Notes: generated from the sequence alone by a model not told the origin. Shown: positions 1-11,885, counted from the first letter of the stretch. The stretch: DNA of 64,000 bases from Dama dama (GCF_033118175.1 NC_083694.1:39765608-39829607), one strand, 5' to 3'. Numbers and translations: made by a program.

Positions 1-167
1 CCTTGATTCATGGACGTAACATTCCAGGTTCCTATGGAACATTGCTCTTTACAGCACTGGACCTTGCTTCTATCACCAGTCACATCCACAATTGGGTGCT
101 GTTTTTGCTTTGGCTCCATCCCTTCATTCTTGCTGGAGTTATTTCTCCACTGATCTCCAGTAGCATA
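1..167 (-). mobile_element. Bov-B LINE fragment, antisense, cut by the window edge
   Basis: This piece closely matches 44237-44400 of the same window, which is the 5' part (start of the endonuclease frame) of a minus-strand Bov-B. It therefore lies in minus orientation and stops near 167. The open frame on the plus strand here is an antisense shadow. It is a separate insertion from the plus-strand Bov-B that follows, because a target-site duplication lies between the two. Confidence 0.75.
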
Positions 168-266
168 TCTCCAGTAGACAACATTATCTTTGATCTATTT
201 TGCAGATATGGAAACCCCCTCCAGGAGGGAGAAGTTAGTGATTAACAATGGTATGCTGCCCACAGG

Positions 267-2766
267 GATAGGGAAACAGGATTTAACAGGTCTATGAAGA
301 CCTAAAAGACCTTCTAGAACTAACACCAAAAAAAGATGTCTTTTTCACAATAAGGGACTGGAATGTAAAAGTATGAAGTCAAGAGATACCTGGAGTAAAG
401 GCAAGTTTGGCCTTGGAGTACAGAATGTAGCAGGGCAGAGGCTAGTAGAGTTTTGCTAATAGAACACACTGGTCATAGCAAACACCGTCTTCCAACAACA
501 CAAGAGAAGACTCTACACATGGACGTCACCAGATGGCCAACACTGAAATCAGATTGATTGCAAGTCATCTTTGCAGTCAAAGATGAAGAAGCTTTATACA
601 GTCAGCAAAAACAGGGCCAGGAGCTCACTGTGGCTCAGATCATGAACTCCTTACTGCCAAATTCAGATTTAAATTGAAGAAAGTGGGAAAACCACTAGAC
701 CATTCAGGTATGCCCTAAATCAAATCCGTTATGATTATACAGTGGAAGTGACAAATAGATTCAAGGGATTAGATCTGATAGACAGGGTGCCTGAAGAAAT
801 ATGGACAGAGGTTTGTGGCACTGTACAGAAGGCAGTGATAAAAGCCATCCCCAAGAAAAAGAAAGGCAAAAAGCCAAAATGGTTGTCTGAGGAGGCCTTA
901 CAAATAGCTAAGAAAAGAGAAGTGAAAGGCAAAGGAGAAAAGGAAAGATATACCCATCTAAATGCAGAGTTTGAAAGAATAGCAAGGAGAAATAAGAAAG
1001 CCTTCCTCAGTGATCAGTGCAAAGAAATAGAGGAAAATAATAGAATAGGAAAGACTAGAGATCTCTTCAAGATGATTAGAGATACCAGGGGAACATTTCA
1101 TGCAAAGATGGCCACAATTAAGGACAGAAATGATATGGACCTAACAGAAGCAGAAGATTTTAAGAAGAGGTGGCAACAATACACAGAAGAACTATACAAA
1201 AAAGTGACCCAGATAACCATGATGGTGTGATCACTCACCTAGAGCCAGACATCCTGGAATGTGAGGTCAAGTGGGCCTTAGGAAGCATCACTATGAACAA
1301 AGCTAGTGGAGGTGATGAAATTCCAGTTAAGCTATTTCAAGTCATAAAAGATGATGCTGGTAAAGTGCTGCATTCAATATGCCAGCAAATTTGGAAAACT
1401 CAGCAGTGGCCACAGGATTGGGAAAAGTCAGTTTTTATTCCAATCCCAAAGAAAGGCAATGCCAAAGAATGTTCAAACTACTGCACAATTGCACTCACCT
1501 CATACACTAGCAAAATAATGCTGAAAATTCTCCAAGGAAGGCTTCAACAGTACGTGAACTGAGAACTTCCACTTGTTCAAGCTGGATTTAGAAAAGACAG
1601 AGGAACTAGAGATCAAGTTGCCAACATCCGCTGGGTCATAGAAAAAGCAAGAGAAAACATCTGCTTCCAGAAAAACATCTGCTTCTGCTTTATTGACTAT
1701 GCAAAAGCCTTTGACTATGTGGATCACCACAAACTGTGGAATATTCTTCAAGAGATGGGAATACCAGACCACCTTCCCTGCTTCCTGAGAAATCTGTATG
1801 CAGGTCAAGAAGCAACAGTGAGAACTGGACATGGAGCATCAGACTGGTTCCAAATTGGGAAAGGAGTACATCAAGGCTGTATATATATTTTCACCCTGCT
1901 TATCTAACTTCTATGCAGAATACCTCATGCGAAATGCCAGGCTGGATGAAGCACAAGCTGGAATCAAGATTGCCAGGAGAAATATCAATAGCCTCAGATA
2001 TGCAGATGACACCACCCTTATGGCAGAAAGCAAAGAAAAGCCTCTTGATCAAAGGGAAAGAGGAGAGTGAAAAAGCTGGAGAAAAAACTCAACATTCAGA
2101 AAACTAAGATCATGGCATCCGATCCCATCACTTCATGGCAAATAGATGGAGAAACAATGGAAACAGTGACAGACTTTATTTTCCTGGGCTCCAAAATCAC
2201 TGTGGATGGTGACTGCAGCCATGAAATGAAAAATACTTGCTCCTTGAAAGAAAAGCTATGATCAAGCTTGACAGCATGTTAAAAAGCAGGGACATTACTT
2301 TGCCAACAAAGGTCCATCTAGTCAAGGCTATGGTCTTTCCAGTAGGCATAAATGTGAGAGTTGGACCATAGAGAAAGCTGATTGCTGAAGAATTGATGCT
2401 TTTGAACTGTGGTGTTGGAGAAGACTCTTGAGAGTCCCTTGGACTCCAAGGAGATCCAACCAGTCAATCCCAAAGGAAATAGTCCTGAATATTCATTGGA
2501 AGGACTGATGCTGAAGCTGAAGCTCCAATATTTTGGCCACCTGATGCATAGAGCTGACTCCTTAGACAAGACCCTGATGCTGGGAAAGATTGAAGGCAGG
2601 AAGAGAAGGGGATGACAGAGGATGAGATGGTTGGATGGCATCACTGACTTGATGGACATGAGTTTGAGCAAAGCTCTGGGAGTTGGTGATGGACAGGGAA
2701 GCCTGGCATGCGGCAGTCCATGGGGTTACAAAGAGTTGGACATTACTGAGCAACTGAACTGAACTG
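267..2766 (+). mobile_element. 5'-truncated Bov-B LINE (RTE clade) with 14-bp target-site duplication
   Basis: The element encodes broken pieces of the RTE endonuclease-reverse transcriptase. Visible motifs are NKASGGDEIPVKLF, FIPIPKKGNAKE, FDYVDHHKLWN and the catalytic LRYADDTTLMAES, spread over several frames with stops and frameshifts. The 3' end is the Bov-B tail ending in repeats of GAACT. The 14-mer ATGCTGCCCACAGG occurs at 253-266 and again at 2767-2780, exactly bracketing the element, so this is the target-site duplication. The element starts inside the endonuclease region (5' truncation) and cannot code for an active protein. Confidence 0.9.
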
Positions 2767-2780
2767 ATGCTGCCCACAGG

Positions 2781-3105
2781 CGCATGGACCCCATACCAGT
2801 TTGACTTGAAGGTTGACGATGTGGACTCCTACTTACTTCACCACCAACCCATTAGAAGAATGTCCATGAGCTGATCATGCCCTCTTTAAACAGTGCCTAG
2901 AAAACTTGTCACTGTCTTCCCCAAGTTGGGGACACATGGTTTTGAGGGCATGAATCCTCTGTAGCCCCCTTTACCTGGCGAAGCAAGAAAGCTACCCTTT
3001 CCAGTAGAAAAGGTATAGTATTTGGGTGAAGTACCACCCAAAAATGTCTCTGAGATTTGATTCTGCACCAGTATACAGAGAAGCTGAGCTTTCAGCATTA
3101 CAAAA
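2781..3105 (+). mobile_element. possible old endogenous-retrovirus LTR (ERV1-like), 3' part
   Basis: The stretch at about 2955-3100 resembles the R/U5 end of class I LTRs as I remember them: a CTTTACCTGGYGAAGCAA-like block with a degenerate poly(A) signal, then CACCCAAAAATGTCTCTGAG, then a block ending GCTGAGCTTTCAGCATTACA. The Bov-B at 267-2766 appears to have inserted into this older sequence, so 168-252 may be its left part. No gag, pol or env remnant is visible. The family assignment is a guess from pattern memory. Confidence 0.3.
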
Positions 3106-3690
3106 AGTCCCTCAAAAAAACACCCCTGTCATGATGTCACCCGTGGCTTATACCAGTTTCACCTCCCTGCCCTGGCATGCGGAGAATATGCATGTACAGC
3201 AATTAGCATTTAATATTTGGTAATTAGCATGCTTAATGTGATTCAGAAAAGTTCCTTGACATTTTCACAAAATCAGAAAGCACATTCCCGCCCACCTTTC
3301 AAGAAGCCAGGCCCAGTTTGTCAAAAAAAAAAAAAAATCCCACAAAACAAAAGCCCTGTGTGCCAGTCTTTTTTGGTGCTGAATATGCATGTGTTGGCCT
3401 CTTCCGGGACACTGCTGGTAAATTTAGAAACTCGTTTAGAAAAGAACTCTTTCTCATTCAGCAGCCATACGCCCAAGGATTAGAGAATCTAAGGAGAAAT
3501 GCCTAAATCGAGCTTAAGTCCTGGGGCTGTGATGGCTCTTCTGAAGTAAATAAAACCCTCGTCGTGCCCCTGACCAAGCACACTGCTTTGCTGAAGTCCA
3601 ACACGGACCCAAATTTGCGTACGCGGTAAAGATGATACATTCTACTCTAGCTCCAGCGAAACAACGTAACTCTTCTTTCGACAGTGTAGC
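3106..3690. other. gene-free sequence upstream of SRM
   Basis: I see no exon here. It holds an A13 run near 3324-3336 and an AATAAA at about 3549 that is not attached to a recognisable gene. The sequence becomes CpG-rich beyond about 3690. Confidence 0.4.
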
Positions 3691-4740
3691 CACCCGGTCC
3701 AGTGTTTCCAGCCCAAGGGTTCAAGCCGGCAGCCCTGACTTCTCTGCGATCGGACACGCCGCTCTGGGCCCGAGATGTCAGCTCAGGTTTCCCCTGCGGA
3801 GTCGGGTACCCCTCGCTCCCTCTCGGGCCAGTCTGTGCCTCCCCGAGCCCGGCCCCACGTGGCCCAGGGAAGCTGCCGCACTAGCCTGCTGCCGCAGACG
3901 GACGGCCCTCCTCAGCCACTGGACGCAGCGCTGCAGGTCGGAGACCAATGAGTGCGCGCGGACGCCGGAGGGGGCGGGGCCGCCGGGCCGCCGCGCAAGG
4001 GCGCCGCCACTGGAGGGCTTGGGGCCCGCCCCTGACAACAGGCCCCGCCCCGCCGGCCGGGGTTAGGTTGCCGCGCGGCCGGCAGGCGGAGTTGGTCCCG
4101 TTGTGCTGCGGCTCCGCGCGGCCTGCAGTCCCGGGCCCGCGCCCCGCACCGCCCGCCCGCCCGCCCGCCATGGAGCTTGGCCCCGACGGCCCCGCCGCCC
4201 CCGGCCCCGCTGCCATCCGCGAGGGCTGGTTCCGCGAGACGTGCAGCCTGTGGCCCGGCCAGGCCCTGTCTCTGCAGGTGGAGCAGCTGCTACACCATCA
4301 ACGCTCGCGGTACCAGGATATCCTCGTCTTCCGCAGGTACCAGCGCCCGCCCGGCCCCGCGCCCCGGCCGCCCGGCCCCGCGCAGCCCGCCGGCACTCCA
4401 GCCCTTGGCTCGGCCCGGCCCGACCCTCTTCCTGCCTGATCCCTGTCTTGCGCGCTTTACCTCCGGACGCCCCCGGCCGTCTCTGCCTGCTCCTTCCCCT
4501 GCAAAACTGTCAGAAGTTCTCGTGAACTAGGCCCGTCTCTAACCTCCGTCCCCTCCCCAACCCGCATCCTTCTCGCTGGGCTGGGGACCGGCTTTTCGGG
4601 CGGTCCTCCTCGGCGGGGAGGGAGCCGGAATCTGCGCCGACCCGCTGCGCCGAGCTCCACGTGTCAGTCCCGGACACGTCAGAGCCGGGACCCCGCGTCC
4701 AGCCTCCACCCAGCGGGCCCGCCCGCCGATCCTCGCCACG
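3690..4740 (+). promoter_or_regulatory. SRM: CpG island promoter of SRM
   Basis: Base composition switches abruptly to very GC- and CpG-rich sequence that spans the upstream region, exon 1 and most of intron 1. GC boxes (GGGGGCGGGGCC at about 3970 and CCCCGCCCCGCC at about 4043) and a CCAAT-type element (GACCAATGAG, about 3942) precede the start codon, and there is no TATA box. This is the layout of a housekeeping promoter. A CACGTG E-box lies at 3856-3861. The 5'UTR just before the ATG is a CCCG/CCGC repeat (about 4150-4168). Confidence 0.75.
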
Positions 4741-7611
4741 TGTCACCCCCCGGACTCACCCCTGGAGCCCCCTCGGCAGGTTGGGAGAGATTCTTCTCAC
4801 CCTGGGCGAGTGGGGGGCACGTTGCCCCCTTCCCGAGGAGCCCAGGTCGCTGACTGTCACTCCCGCCCTCAGTAAGAGCTACGGAAATGTGCTGGTGTTG
4901 GACGGCGTTATCCAGTGCACCGAGAGAGACGAGTTCTCCTACCAGGAGATGATCGCCAATCTGCCGCTCTGCAGCCACCCCAACCCACGCAAGGTACCCC
5001 ATCCCAGCTAGATCCAGCCTTGGGCCCAGGGATAGCCCCCGAGAACAGTGCTGGGGGCCCCAAGAGGGCCCAGTGCTCAGCCCTCCCCAAAGGGTTGTCA
5101 GAGAAGTGATAGCGGAGGACGAGGGGCCTAGAGTGGGGGCTAACACCCGGGCTTAGGCCTGAAGCTTGAGATGGAGCTTCCAGGAGTTCCCAGGAAAAGG
5201 GGACAAAGTGGAATATAAAATTATTAGGTTTGTGACACAGGGGAGCTGAGAAATGTTCCAGGGAGCTCTGTCTGCTCAGTGCGGTTTAGGGGGCAGAGAG
5301 GCTGGCCACTAACTCCGCTGGAGCCTGTTTGGTGGGGCTCATGCCCTGCTCCTGGCTGACTCTTTGTCCACTTGGCAGGTGCTAATCATTGGGGGCGGGG
5401 ATGGAGGCGTCCTGCGGGAGGTGGTCAAGCATTCCTCTGTGGAGTCTGTGGTCCAGTGCGAGATTGACGAGGTGAGTGCACAGCTGGGTGGGTCTGGGTT
5501 CAAGTCCCAGTTTGCCCTGAATTGACTGTTTACCACTGGGCAAGTTGCTTAACCTTTCGTGAGCATTTAGGTGCCGGGTTCACTGGTGCATCGGCAGGTC
5601 TAGTCCCTGCCTCCTTGGAGTTGACATTCAACTTAGGAGTCAAAGGGTTATCTGATAAAGGTGTGTGTAGTAAGGCATACAGGCCAGGTGGAATTCCAGC
5701 CCTCTGAAATAGCAAGGAAGCCACTCTCCTGGGGCGGTTGGGTTTGGGGAGGGGGAGCAGGGTTGGTGGGGGTGTGGGCCGAGCTGCTGGTGGGAGTCAG
5801 CCCTCTGAGAAGGGGAGGTACCAAGCTGCTCCCTGCTGTACAGATGTGCAAACTGGGGTTCCACAAAGGAATGGCTTGTCTAAGGTGAATCAGGCTCTGA
5901 GAAGGGGTCCCACTCAACTCTGGCTCCGGGTTCCACAACCCCTGTGGCCTAACATGTTCCCTCCTGTCCCCCTCCCCAGGATGTCATTCAAGTCTCCAAG
6001 AAGTTCCTGCCCAGCATGGCCATTGGCTACTCCAGCTCAAAGCTGACCCTACACGTGGGTGATGGTTTTGAGTTCATGAAACAGAACCAGGACGCCTTCG
6101 ATGTCATCATCACTGACTCCTCAGATCCCATGGGTAAGCGGGGTTGACCTGGAGCTTCTGGCAGCCACCAGAGGGGAGGCCAGCGTTACCCTCTGTGTCC
6201 CAAGCCCGAGTTGCAGAATAGAGGATGGAGGGGCCCTCCAGAACTAGTGCGGCTCTTTTCCCTTCTAAGGTGCCACCTATCACCTCAAACATGGCTCAGC
6301 AGAGTAGGGGCACTAGGCTACTGCCCAGAGTTGGTTGAGAGACTGGAGGAGAGTGGGGCCTTGGTCCACTGAGGCCCCAGTTTCCTCCTCAGCCTCCTCT
6401 CTGCCCCTGACAGGCCAGTGTCAGGGTGTGTGCAGGGACCTCATCTTTTTTCTTTTCTAACAATTATTTTTATTTGGCTATGCTGGGTCTTAGTTGTAGC
6501 ACGTGGGATCTAGTTCCCCAACTGGGGAATCAAACCTGAGCCCCCTGCATTAGGAATGCAGAGTCTTAGTCACTGGACTACCAGGGAAGTTCCACAGGAT
6601 ATAGTCTTAAACCAAGGCCCAGGGTGGAGACTGCCCTGATGCAGTGCTGACAAGATCCCCCAGAAATGGGGTTAAAACATGGAGTCCCTTCACACTGAGG
6701 CACCGGATCCCTGCACCCCTCCAAAGCACCCTCTTAGTGGTTGGTTTCTGAGTTCCACAGGCCTGGCTTCAACTCCCAGCTCTGCCCTCTGGTGGCTGTG
6801 TGGATGTGTATCTTGGGGTGAGAGTGGCCCTCATGCCCCCAGAGGCAGGCTCAGGCCGTGTCCCGTGGTGCTTGTCCCCCTGCCTCTGCAGGTCCTGCTG
6901 AGAGCCTCTTCAAGGAGTCCTACTACCAGCTCATGAAGACTGCCCTCAAGAAAGACGGCATTCTCTGCTGCCAGGGTGAGGGGGCTAGGGTGGACTGGGT
7001 GCTGCTGGGTGAGCCAGGCTCCCACCGGGAGGGATCCGGCTGGAGCTGGACCAGGCGCTGCCCCTAGCCGGTGCTGACATCATCTGACCACCCCGCCCCA
7101 CCACCACAGGCGAGTGCCAATGGCTGCACCTGGACCTCATCAAGGAGATGCGGCACTTTTGCAAGTCTCTCTTCCCAGTGGTGGACTACGCCTACTGCAC
7201 CATCCCCACCTACCCCAGCGGCCAGATCGGCTTCATGCTGTGCAGCAAGAACCCAGTGAGCCACAGTGGACTGGCCCCCCGGGGGGGGAGGTGGGAGCCT
7301 GGCGGGGGGCCAGGAGAGCACGTCTCTGAGACAACACCCATGTCCCCAGAGCACCAACTTCCGGGAGCCCTTGCAGCTACTGATGCAGAAGCAGGTAGAA
7401 GAGATGCAGCTGAAATACTACAACTCCGATGTGCACCGGGCAGCCTTCGTCCTCCCTGAGTTTGCCCGGAAGGTGAGGCCCCCCACACACACACACCCCG
7501 AGGGGCAGGGGTACCCAGGGCTCCCTGAAGGGCCATCTTGCCCACCCCCCCAGCCCAGCCCCCTCCTGACGAGGCCTTGTGTCCTTTCAGGCCCTGAATG
7601 ATGTGAGCTGA
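4170..7611 (+). CDS. SRM: spermidine synthase (8 exons, 302 aa)
   Basis: The enzyme transfers the aminopropyl group of decarboxylated S-adenosylmethionine to putrescine, giving spermidine and methylthioadenosine in the cytosol. Coding exons are 4170-4336, 4873-4993, 5379-5471, 5980-6133, 6892-6975, 7110-7255, 7350-7472 and 7591-7611. All junctions are GT-AG, phases agree, and the sum is 909 nt, the same 302 residues as human SRM. The protein opens MELGPDGPAAPGPAAIREGW and ends KALNDVS. It has the beta-hairpin N-terminal domain (YGNVLVLDGVIQCTERDEFS), the glycine-rich nucleotide-binding loop LIIGGGDGGVLREV in exon 3, and the DSSDPMG loop that carries the catalytic Asp, split across exons 4 and 5. 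The ATG chosen follows a CCCG-rich 5'UTR and matches the mammalian start. Several exons would be missed by ORF scanning because introns 5-7 are short and open. Intron 4 holds a SINE. No damage is seen. Confidence 0.98.
4658..4742 (+). promoter_or_regulatory. SRM: two CACGTG E-boxes in SRM intron 1
   Basis: Perfect palindromic E-boxes stand at 4658-4663 and 4737-4742, 79 bp apart, in the CpG-rich first intron. CACGTG is the preferred site of MYC/MAX and USF. SRM is reported to be a direct MYC target through intron 1 E-boxes in human and mouse. Site occupancy here is inferred. Confidence 0.6.
5490..5575 (+). repeat. MIR fragment in SRM intron 3
   Basis: The core GGGTTCAAGTCCCAG followed by CACTGGGCAAGTTGCTTAACC is the recognisable MIR core in plus orientation. 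Confidence 0.5.
6455..6597 (-). mobile_element. CHR-type tRNA-derived SINE in SRM intron 4
   Basis: The sequence runs from an A/T-rich tail through GGCTATGCTGGGTCTTAGTTG to the antisense tRNA-like head (GTCACTGGACTACCAGGGAAG), so the SINE is on the minus strand. It lies well away from the splice sites of exons 4 and 5. Confidence 0.75.
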
Positions 7612-7890
7612 GCCGGGGTACTGCTGCTGACGCCGCCCACAACCTCGGACAGGGAGCCTCTGGGGCACCTGGGTCCCGCCAGCCCCGGACAAGACCCCTG
7701 CTGGCTTGCCCACCAACTGACTGTTACATGGCCCCAGAACGCTGTCCGGCTGGCCCTGCCGGGTGGACTGTCTGTCTTCCTCTGGGTGGCGTTCAGCCAC
7801 CAAACCTATACCAGCTGTGTACAGCATCTCCCCCACCTCTGTTGCCCCTCACTCACCAAACACATGTATTTATAACAAAAGTCTTGATTG
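7612..7890 (+). terminator. SRM: SRM 3'UTR and probable poly(A) site
   Basis: The 3'UTR follows the TGA at 7609-7611. No AATAAA or ATTAAA is present. The likeliest signal is the variant around ATAACAAAAG (about 7871-7881), followed by a GT-rich element (TTGATTGTGTGT, about 7885-7896) of the kind that binds CstF. Confidence 0.5.
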
Positions 7891-7899
7891 TGTGTCCCT

Positions 7900-9480
7900 G
7901 GACTTCAGATGGGCCCAGGCAGGGGCTACCTCAGCCATCAGTGGGTTCTCCTGTGTGCCAGACCCTGAGTTGGCGCCCCTGTCTGGCCTCCAAGTGTCTG
8001 CTGCGGGAGCAGGCAGGCTTCTCCCTGTGTGACCTTGGGCCAGCCCCTTGAGTTCTGTAGGACCCAGAGATGCAACAGTCATCACACTGGCCCAAGTCTG
8101 TCCTGAGAAGCGGCCCTTAATCATTCTATCCCCAAGCCCCACACACGGTTGGTGGTGGTAGACTCATGTCGTCTGGGCTGGGGAGTTGTCAAAAATCAAG
8201 GGATTTGCCTTCCCTTGGGGCTGCACAGCAGGGCTCTCAGAAGAATCTGGGCCAGGACCCATCCTGGGGAAGGTGGCGGCTGTGACCCAGAGGCAGCTGT
8301 CTGGAGCTTGGTTGGGATCCAATTCCTTGGGCGTGCATATTAGGTACCTTGACTTGGCTCAGATTTTAGACCTGGGTTCAAATCCTGCCTCCCCTCCTCA
8401 TGAGTATGCCCTCTGGTTAATTCCTAGAAATTTCCCCCAAGTGTTGAGAGGCTGAGAAAGCAGGTGTGGGCAGCTGCCCACGAGGACTCTGTGGGCGGAC
8501 TGTCCCCTCTCCAAGGTGCTGAACCTGTAGGTACCTCATCCCTCCTGGCTGCCAGGACTGGGGCTCTGGTGGTGGGACCAAAGTCACCACAATGGGGAAC
8601 AGATTGGCGAAGGGGGCCTCTAGCCCACTCCTGACTCAGGATTGGCAAGGAAGGTCCTCACTCCTTGCAAGAGCTGGCCTCACCAATCCCAGCCCCACAT
8701 CTGCCCTCAGCAGTGGTATGGCCAGGGAACATTTTAACCTGGGAGACTGAGGGGGCAGAGAGCAGGACAAGAAAGTCGCTCCAACCTGGTGGTAGTTTGA
8801 GGATCCCCCCAGCTGCACCCCTACCCTGGGCACCCACTTTGGGGTCCCCACTCAGCAGGGGCTAAGACTGCAGTCATAATGGGAGTGGGAACAGGAAAGC
8901 TCTGCCGTCTATTCCTTTGGTGGCCCCAGGCCTGTCCCCACCCTCTCTGGGCTTCTCCACGGTCATGACGCTCTTGGGCTGTGAGCACTTTTTGATGTTC
9001 ATCCCTGGGCAGCAAGTCTGACCCCAAGCTGAGTTCCCCATTCCACCCCGGGTCTTCCTCCCTGGAGGCCTGGTGAAGTCAGGGCTTGTCTGGGCTACAA
9101 GGCGAGTACCAGGCAAAGGAAGACTAGTGACGGCCAGCTGAGGAGCACTGTCCTGTCACCTGTTTTAATCCCTTTAACCTTGACAGTTAAGGGAGGAAGG
9201 TAGATACTATTAATTCCACATTACATCAGGTGACCTCCCAAGGCCACACCAGACTGTAGGCCTCCTAGGAGCTGCTCCACTCCATCTGCAGAGGCAGCTC
9301 AGCCCAAGCACCTAGGTGCTCCCAGCAGGGTGTCTGCCTGGACCTCCACTCTTTGCGCCCCACCTCCCTGTCTTAGGCCCGTCAGTGATCAAGCTCCAGG
9401 AGGGCCCATCTTGAGTAAGACCAGAGGAATGAAGGAAGGCAGTGAAAATGGGTTCCATCTCGGGATACTGGACCTGGGTC
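7900..9480. other. intergenic sequence downstream of SRM
   Basis: No exon, conserved frame or recent repeat is recognised. A MIR-like core (GACCTGGGTTCAAATCCTGC) lies at about 8368-8390 and a weaker MIR-like piece at about 9160-9240. Confidence 0.4.
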
Positions 9481-9501
9481 ACACTAACTCTGTGACTTGA
9501 A

Positions 9502-9717
9502 AGTGTTAGTTGCTCAGTCATGTCCAACTGTTTGCAACCCCATGGACTGTAGCCTGCCAGGCTCATCTGTGCATGTAATTCTCTAGGAGAAAATACTCAT
9601 GGGAGTATTTCCCCAATACCATGCTCTCCTCCAGGAGATCTTCCCAACACAGGGATCAAACCCCGGTCTCCCACATTGCAGGCAGATTCTTTACTGTCTG
9701 AGTCACAAGGGAAGCCT
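9502..9717 (-). mobile_element. Bov-tA SINE (SINE 1 of the tandem duplication)
   Basis: It contains the antisense Bov-tA body (GTTGCTCAGTCATGTCC, CCATGGACTGTAGCC) and head (CTGTCTGAGTCACAAGGGAAG). It is diverged, with a duplicated piece in the middle. It forms the left boundary of the 3.53-kb duplicated block. Confidence 0.85.
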
Positions 9718-9912
9718 GTGACAGATATAACTCCTGACTCAGTTATCCTGTCTGTAAAATGGGAGCAATGGTTCTCAACGGTTACAAGGTTTCATCAAGG
9801 AGCACCTGTCAGATGGTTCTCATTGAGCTGGTGGAAATCAGAATTCTTTCTCAGAGCAGAGGAAGAAGAAGAAAGGGCCCAAGTTGCAGAAATAGCAGCA
9901 AGAACGCCTGAC

Positions 9913-10024
9913 GTGGGACTGCCCTGGTCATCCAGTGCTTAAGAATCCGCCTACCAGACAGGGGACTCGGATTTGATCCCTGCTCTGGGAAGATCCAAGA
10001 CATTAAAAAAAAATAAATAAATAA
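9913..10024 (+). mobile_element. CHR-type SINE fragment (copy A)
   Basis: The tRNA-like head (GACTGCCCTGGTCATCCAGTG) and GATCCCTGCTCTGGGAAGATC are followed by an A-rich tail with AAAT repeats. Confidence 0.75.
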
Positions 10025-11502
10025 AAGCCTGACCTGGAAGCAGAAGGTATCTGCTGTGTAAATCCCTCCACTTCTCCAAATGTGAGTGAAGTCTGTATAT
10101 ACCTCAAAGAGATGGGCCTTGAGGAAAAGCACTGACCCCACAGCTGGGTGGATGTAATGTGGACACAGACTCATTTGCAGAAGCAGGTGTTCGGTGGAGA
10201 TGTAAGTTGAGTCTTCTCAAGTTCCAGAAATCCAGAAGAGGGCCGTGAACAAGTCTAGTCTCTGACATGGAGAATAGAATAAAAATCCTATCTAGAATCC
10301 TGAAGTTCAGGTATTAAAAGCAGCCCTGCCCCCACTTTACAGATTCCAATAGTTCCCACATGAGTTATTAGGAGAAAAATAGCCCCTCTGAATACCCACT
10401 CTTCTCCTCAGAGGCAGCTGCATTCACCTCTTCCACTGATTATTTTGGTATTTACCATCATGACTGTAAACAGTATGCTTGTCAGTTTTAGTCACAATCT
10501 GTCAATTTCCCATTTGGGAAGGTGAAGATGTAGCTCTCTGCTTCCCTGCCCCCACCACACTCTCAACAATTAAATGACAATCTCAGTTGGCTCCACATTC
10601 AGTGTTTGCACCATTACAAACATGCAAATAGTATTTGCAGCTGAGACTCAGGGGGAAAAAAAACCGATACCTTCTTATCTCTGGCATAGCTTCTTGCTTT
10701 CCCTGGAGGCTTTTTCCATTTGCTTAATTTTCACATTCATTTAGGAAAAATAACTATTGAAAGAAAGCTTTTTAAAGGATCTTTGGGCTCTATGAGTGTT
10801 TTATCTTTCCATCTTTCTGAAAAGTCTGTTCTGTGTCTCCTGACTACCCAGATGGAATTCCGCTCTTGACTCTCAGAGCCCGTATCTTTGTTTCTTGGTT
10901 TACCCCCTCAGTTTGGAGGAGCACATCCTTGAAATGCTTTCTGAGAAAGGGGACAAGAGATGAAAGTTTTAAAAAATCTGACACCCATGAAACTCTTTAT
11001 CCATCTTCATGCTTAAGTGATGGGTACAGAATTTAGATGAGTATAGAAATATGTTGGCAATGATCTTCCTTCAACATTTTGAGATTTGCTGTTTTCCATT
11101 ATTATTATCATGGCAGCATTTAGAATTAGCCCAAAATGTAGCAGGTGGAAACAATAAGTAGGTTGAAAGAGTAACAACAAGCATGTCTTTCGTGGGCCAG
11201 GAATTTAGGAGTGACTTAGCTGGTTGGTTCAGTTTAGGGTCACTCATGAGACTGCAGTAAAGCTGTCCCTAGTGCTGAGGGTCAGCTTCCAAGATGATTC
11301 AGTCACGGGACTAGCAAATTACGGAGGCGGTTAACTGGAGGACCCATTTCCTCCCCAAGTGGACCTCTCCATAGAGACTGTTCTCACTCATGGTGGCTGA
11401 CTTCCCCCTGAACAAGTGATCCAGAAGAGAGCTAGGTGGACTCTGCTATGCCTCGAACGCCTCACCACACATAACATACCATCATTTTAGCCGTGTCCTA
11501 TG

Positions 11503-11885
11503 TTACGGTTCAGTCACTAAGTTGTGTCCAACTCTTAGTGACCCCATGGACTGCAGCATGCCAGGCTCCTCTATCCTCCACTATCTCCTGAAGTTTGCTG
11601 CAATTCATGTCTATACATGAGTCAGTGATGCTATCTAGCCATCCTCTTCTCTGTCACCTCTTTCTCCTTTTGCCTTCAGTCTTTTCCAGCATCTGGTGTT
11701 TTCCATTGAGTCAGCTCTTCACATCAGGTGGCCAAAGTTGGAGCTTCAGCCTGGGTCCTTCCAATGACTATTCAGGGTTGATATCCTTTAGGACTGACTG
11801 GTTTGATCAGTGTGGAAGAGTTCTACACGTGAGGATGTGAACATCCCAATATGGGACTCACTGGAGTTTGGCTTCTAGTTTCCAG
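11503..11885 (-). mobile_element. Bov-B 3'-end fragment (copy A)
   Basis: Antisense Bov-B 3' sequence starting at GTTCAGTCACTAAGTTGTGTCC and continuing through CCAGCATCTGGTGTTTTCC to a diverged end. It is an old 5'-truncated insertion shared by both copies of the duplication, so it predates the duplication. Confidence 0.8.

Noticed and set aside
742..2261. Open frames with reverse-transcriptase similarity as host genes
   Set aside because: They are fragments of one Bov-B with frameshifts and stops, flanked by a target-site duplication.
1..2766. The antisense Bov-B at 1-167 and the sense Bov-B at 267-2766 as one twin-primed (5'-inverted) element
   Set aside because: A clean 14-bp target-site duplication (253-266 and 2767-2780) encloses only the sense piece, so the two are separate insertions.
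3632..4746. Long Pro/Ala/Arg-rich frames in the SRM CpG island
   Set aside because: GC-rich sequence lacks stop codons by composition; the real frame is SRM exon 1 (4170-4336).
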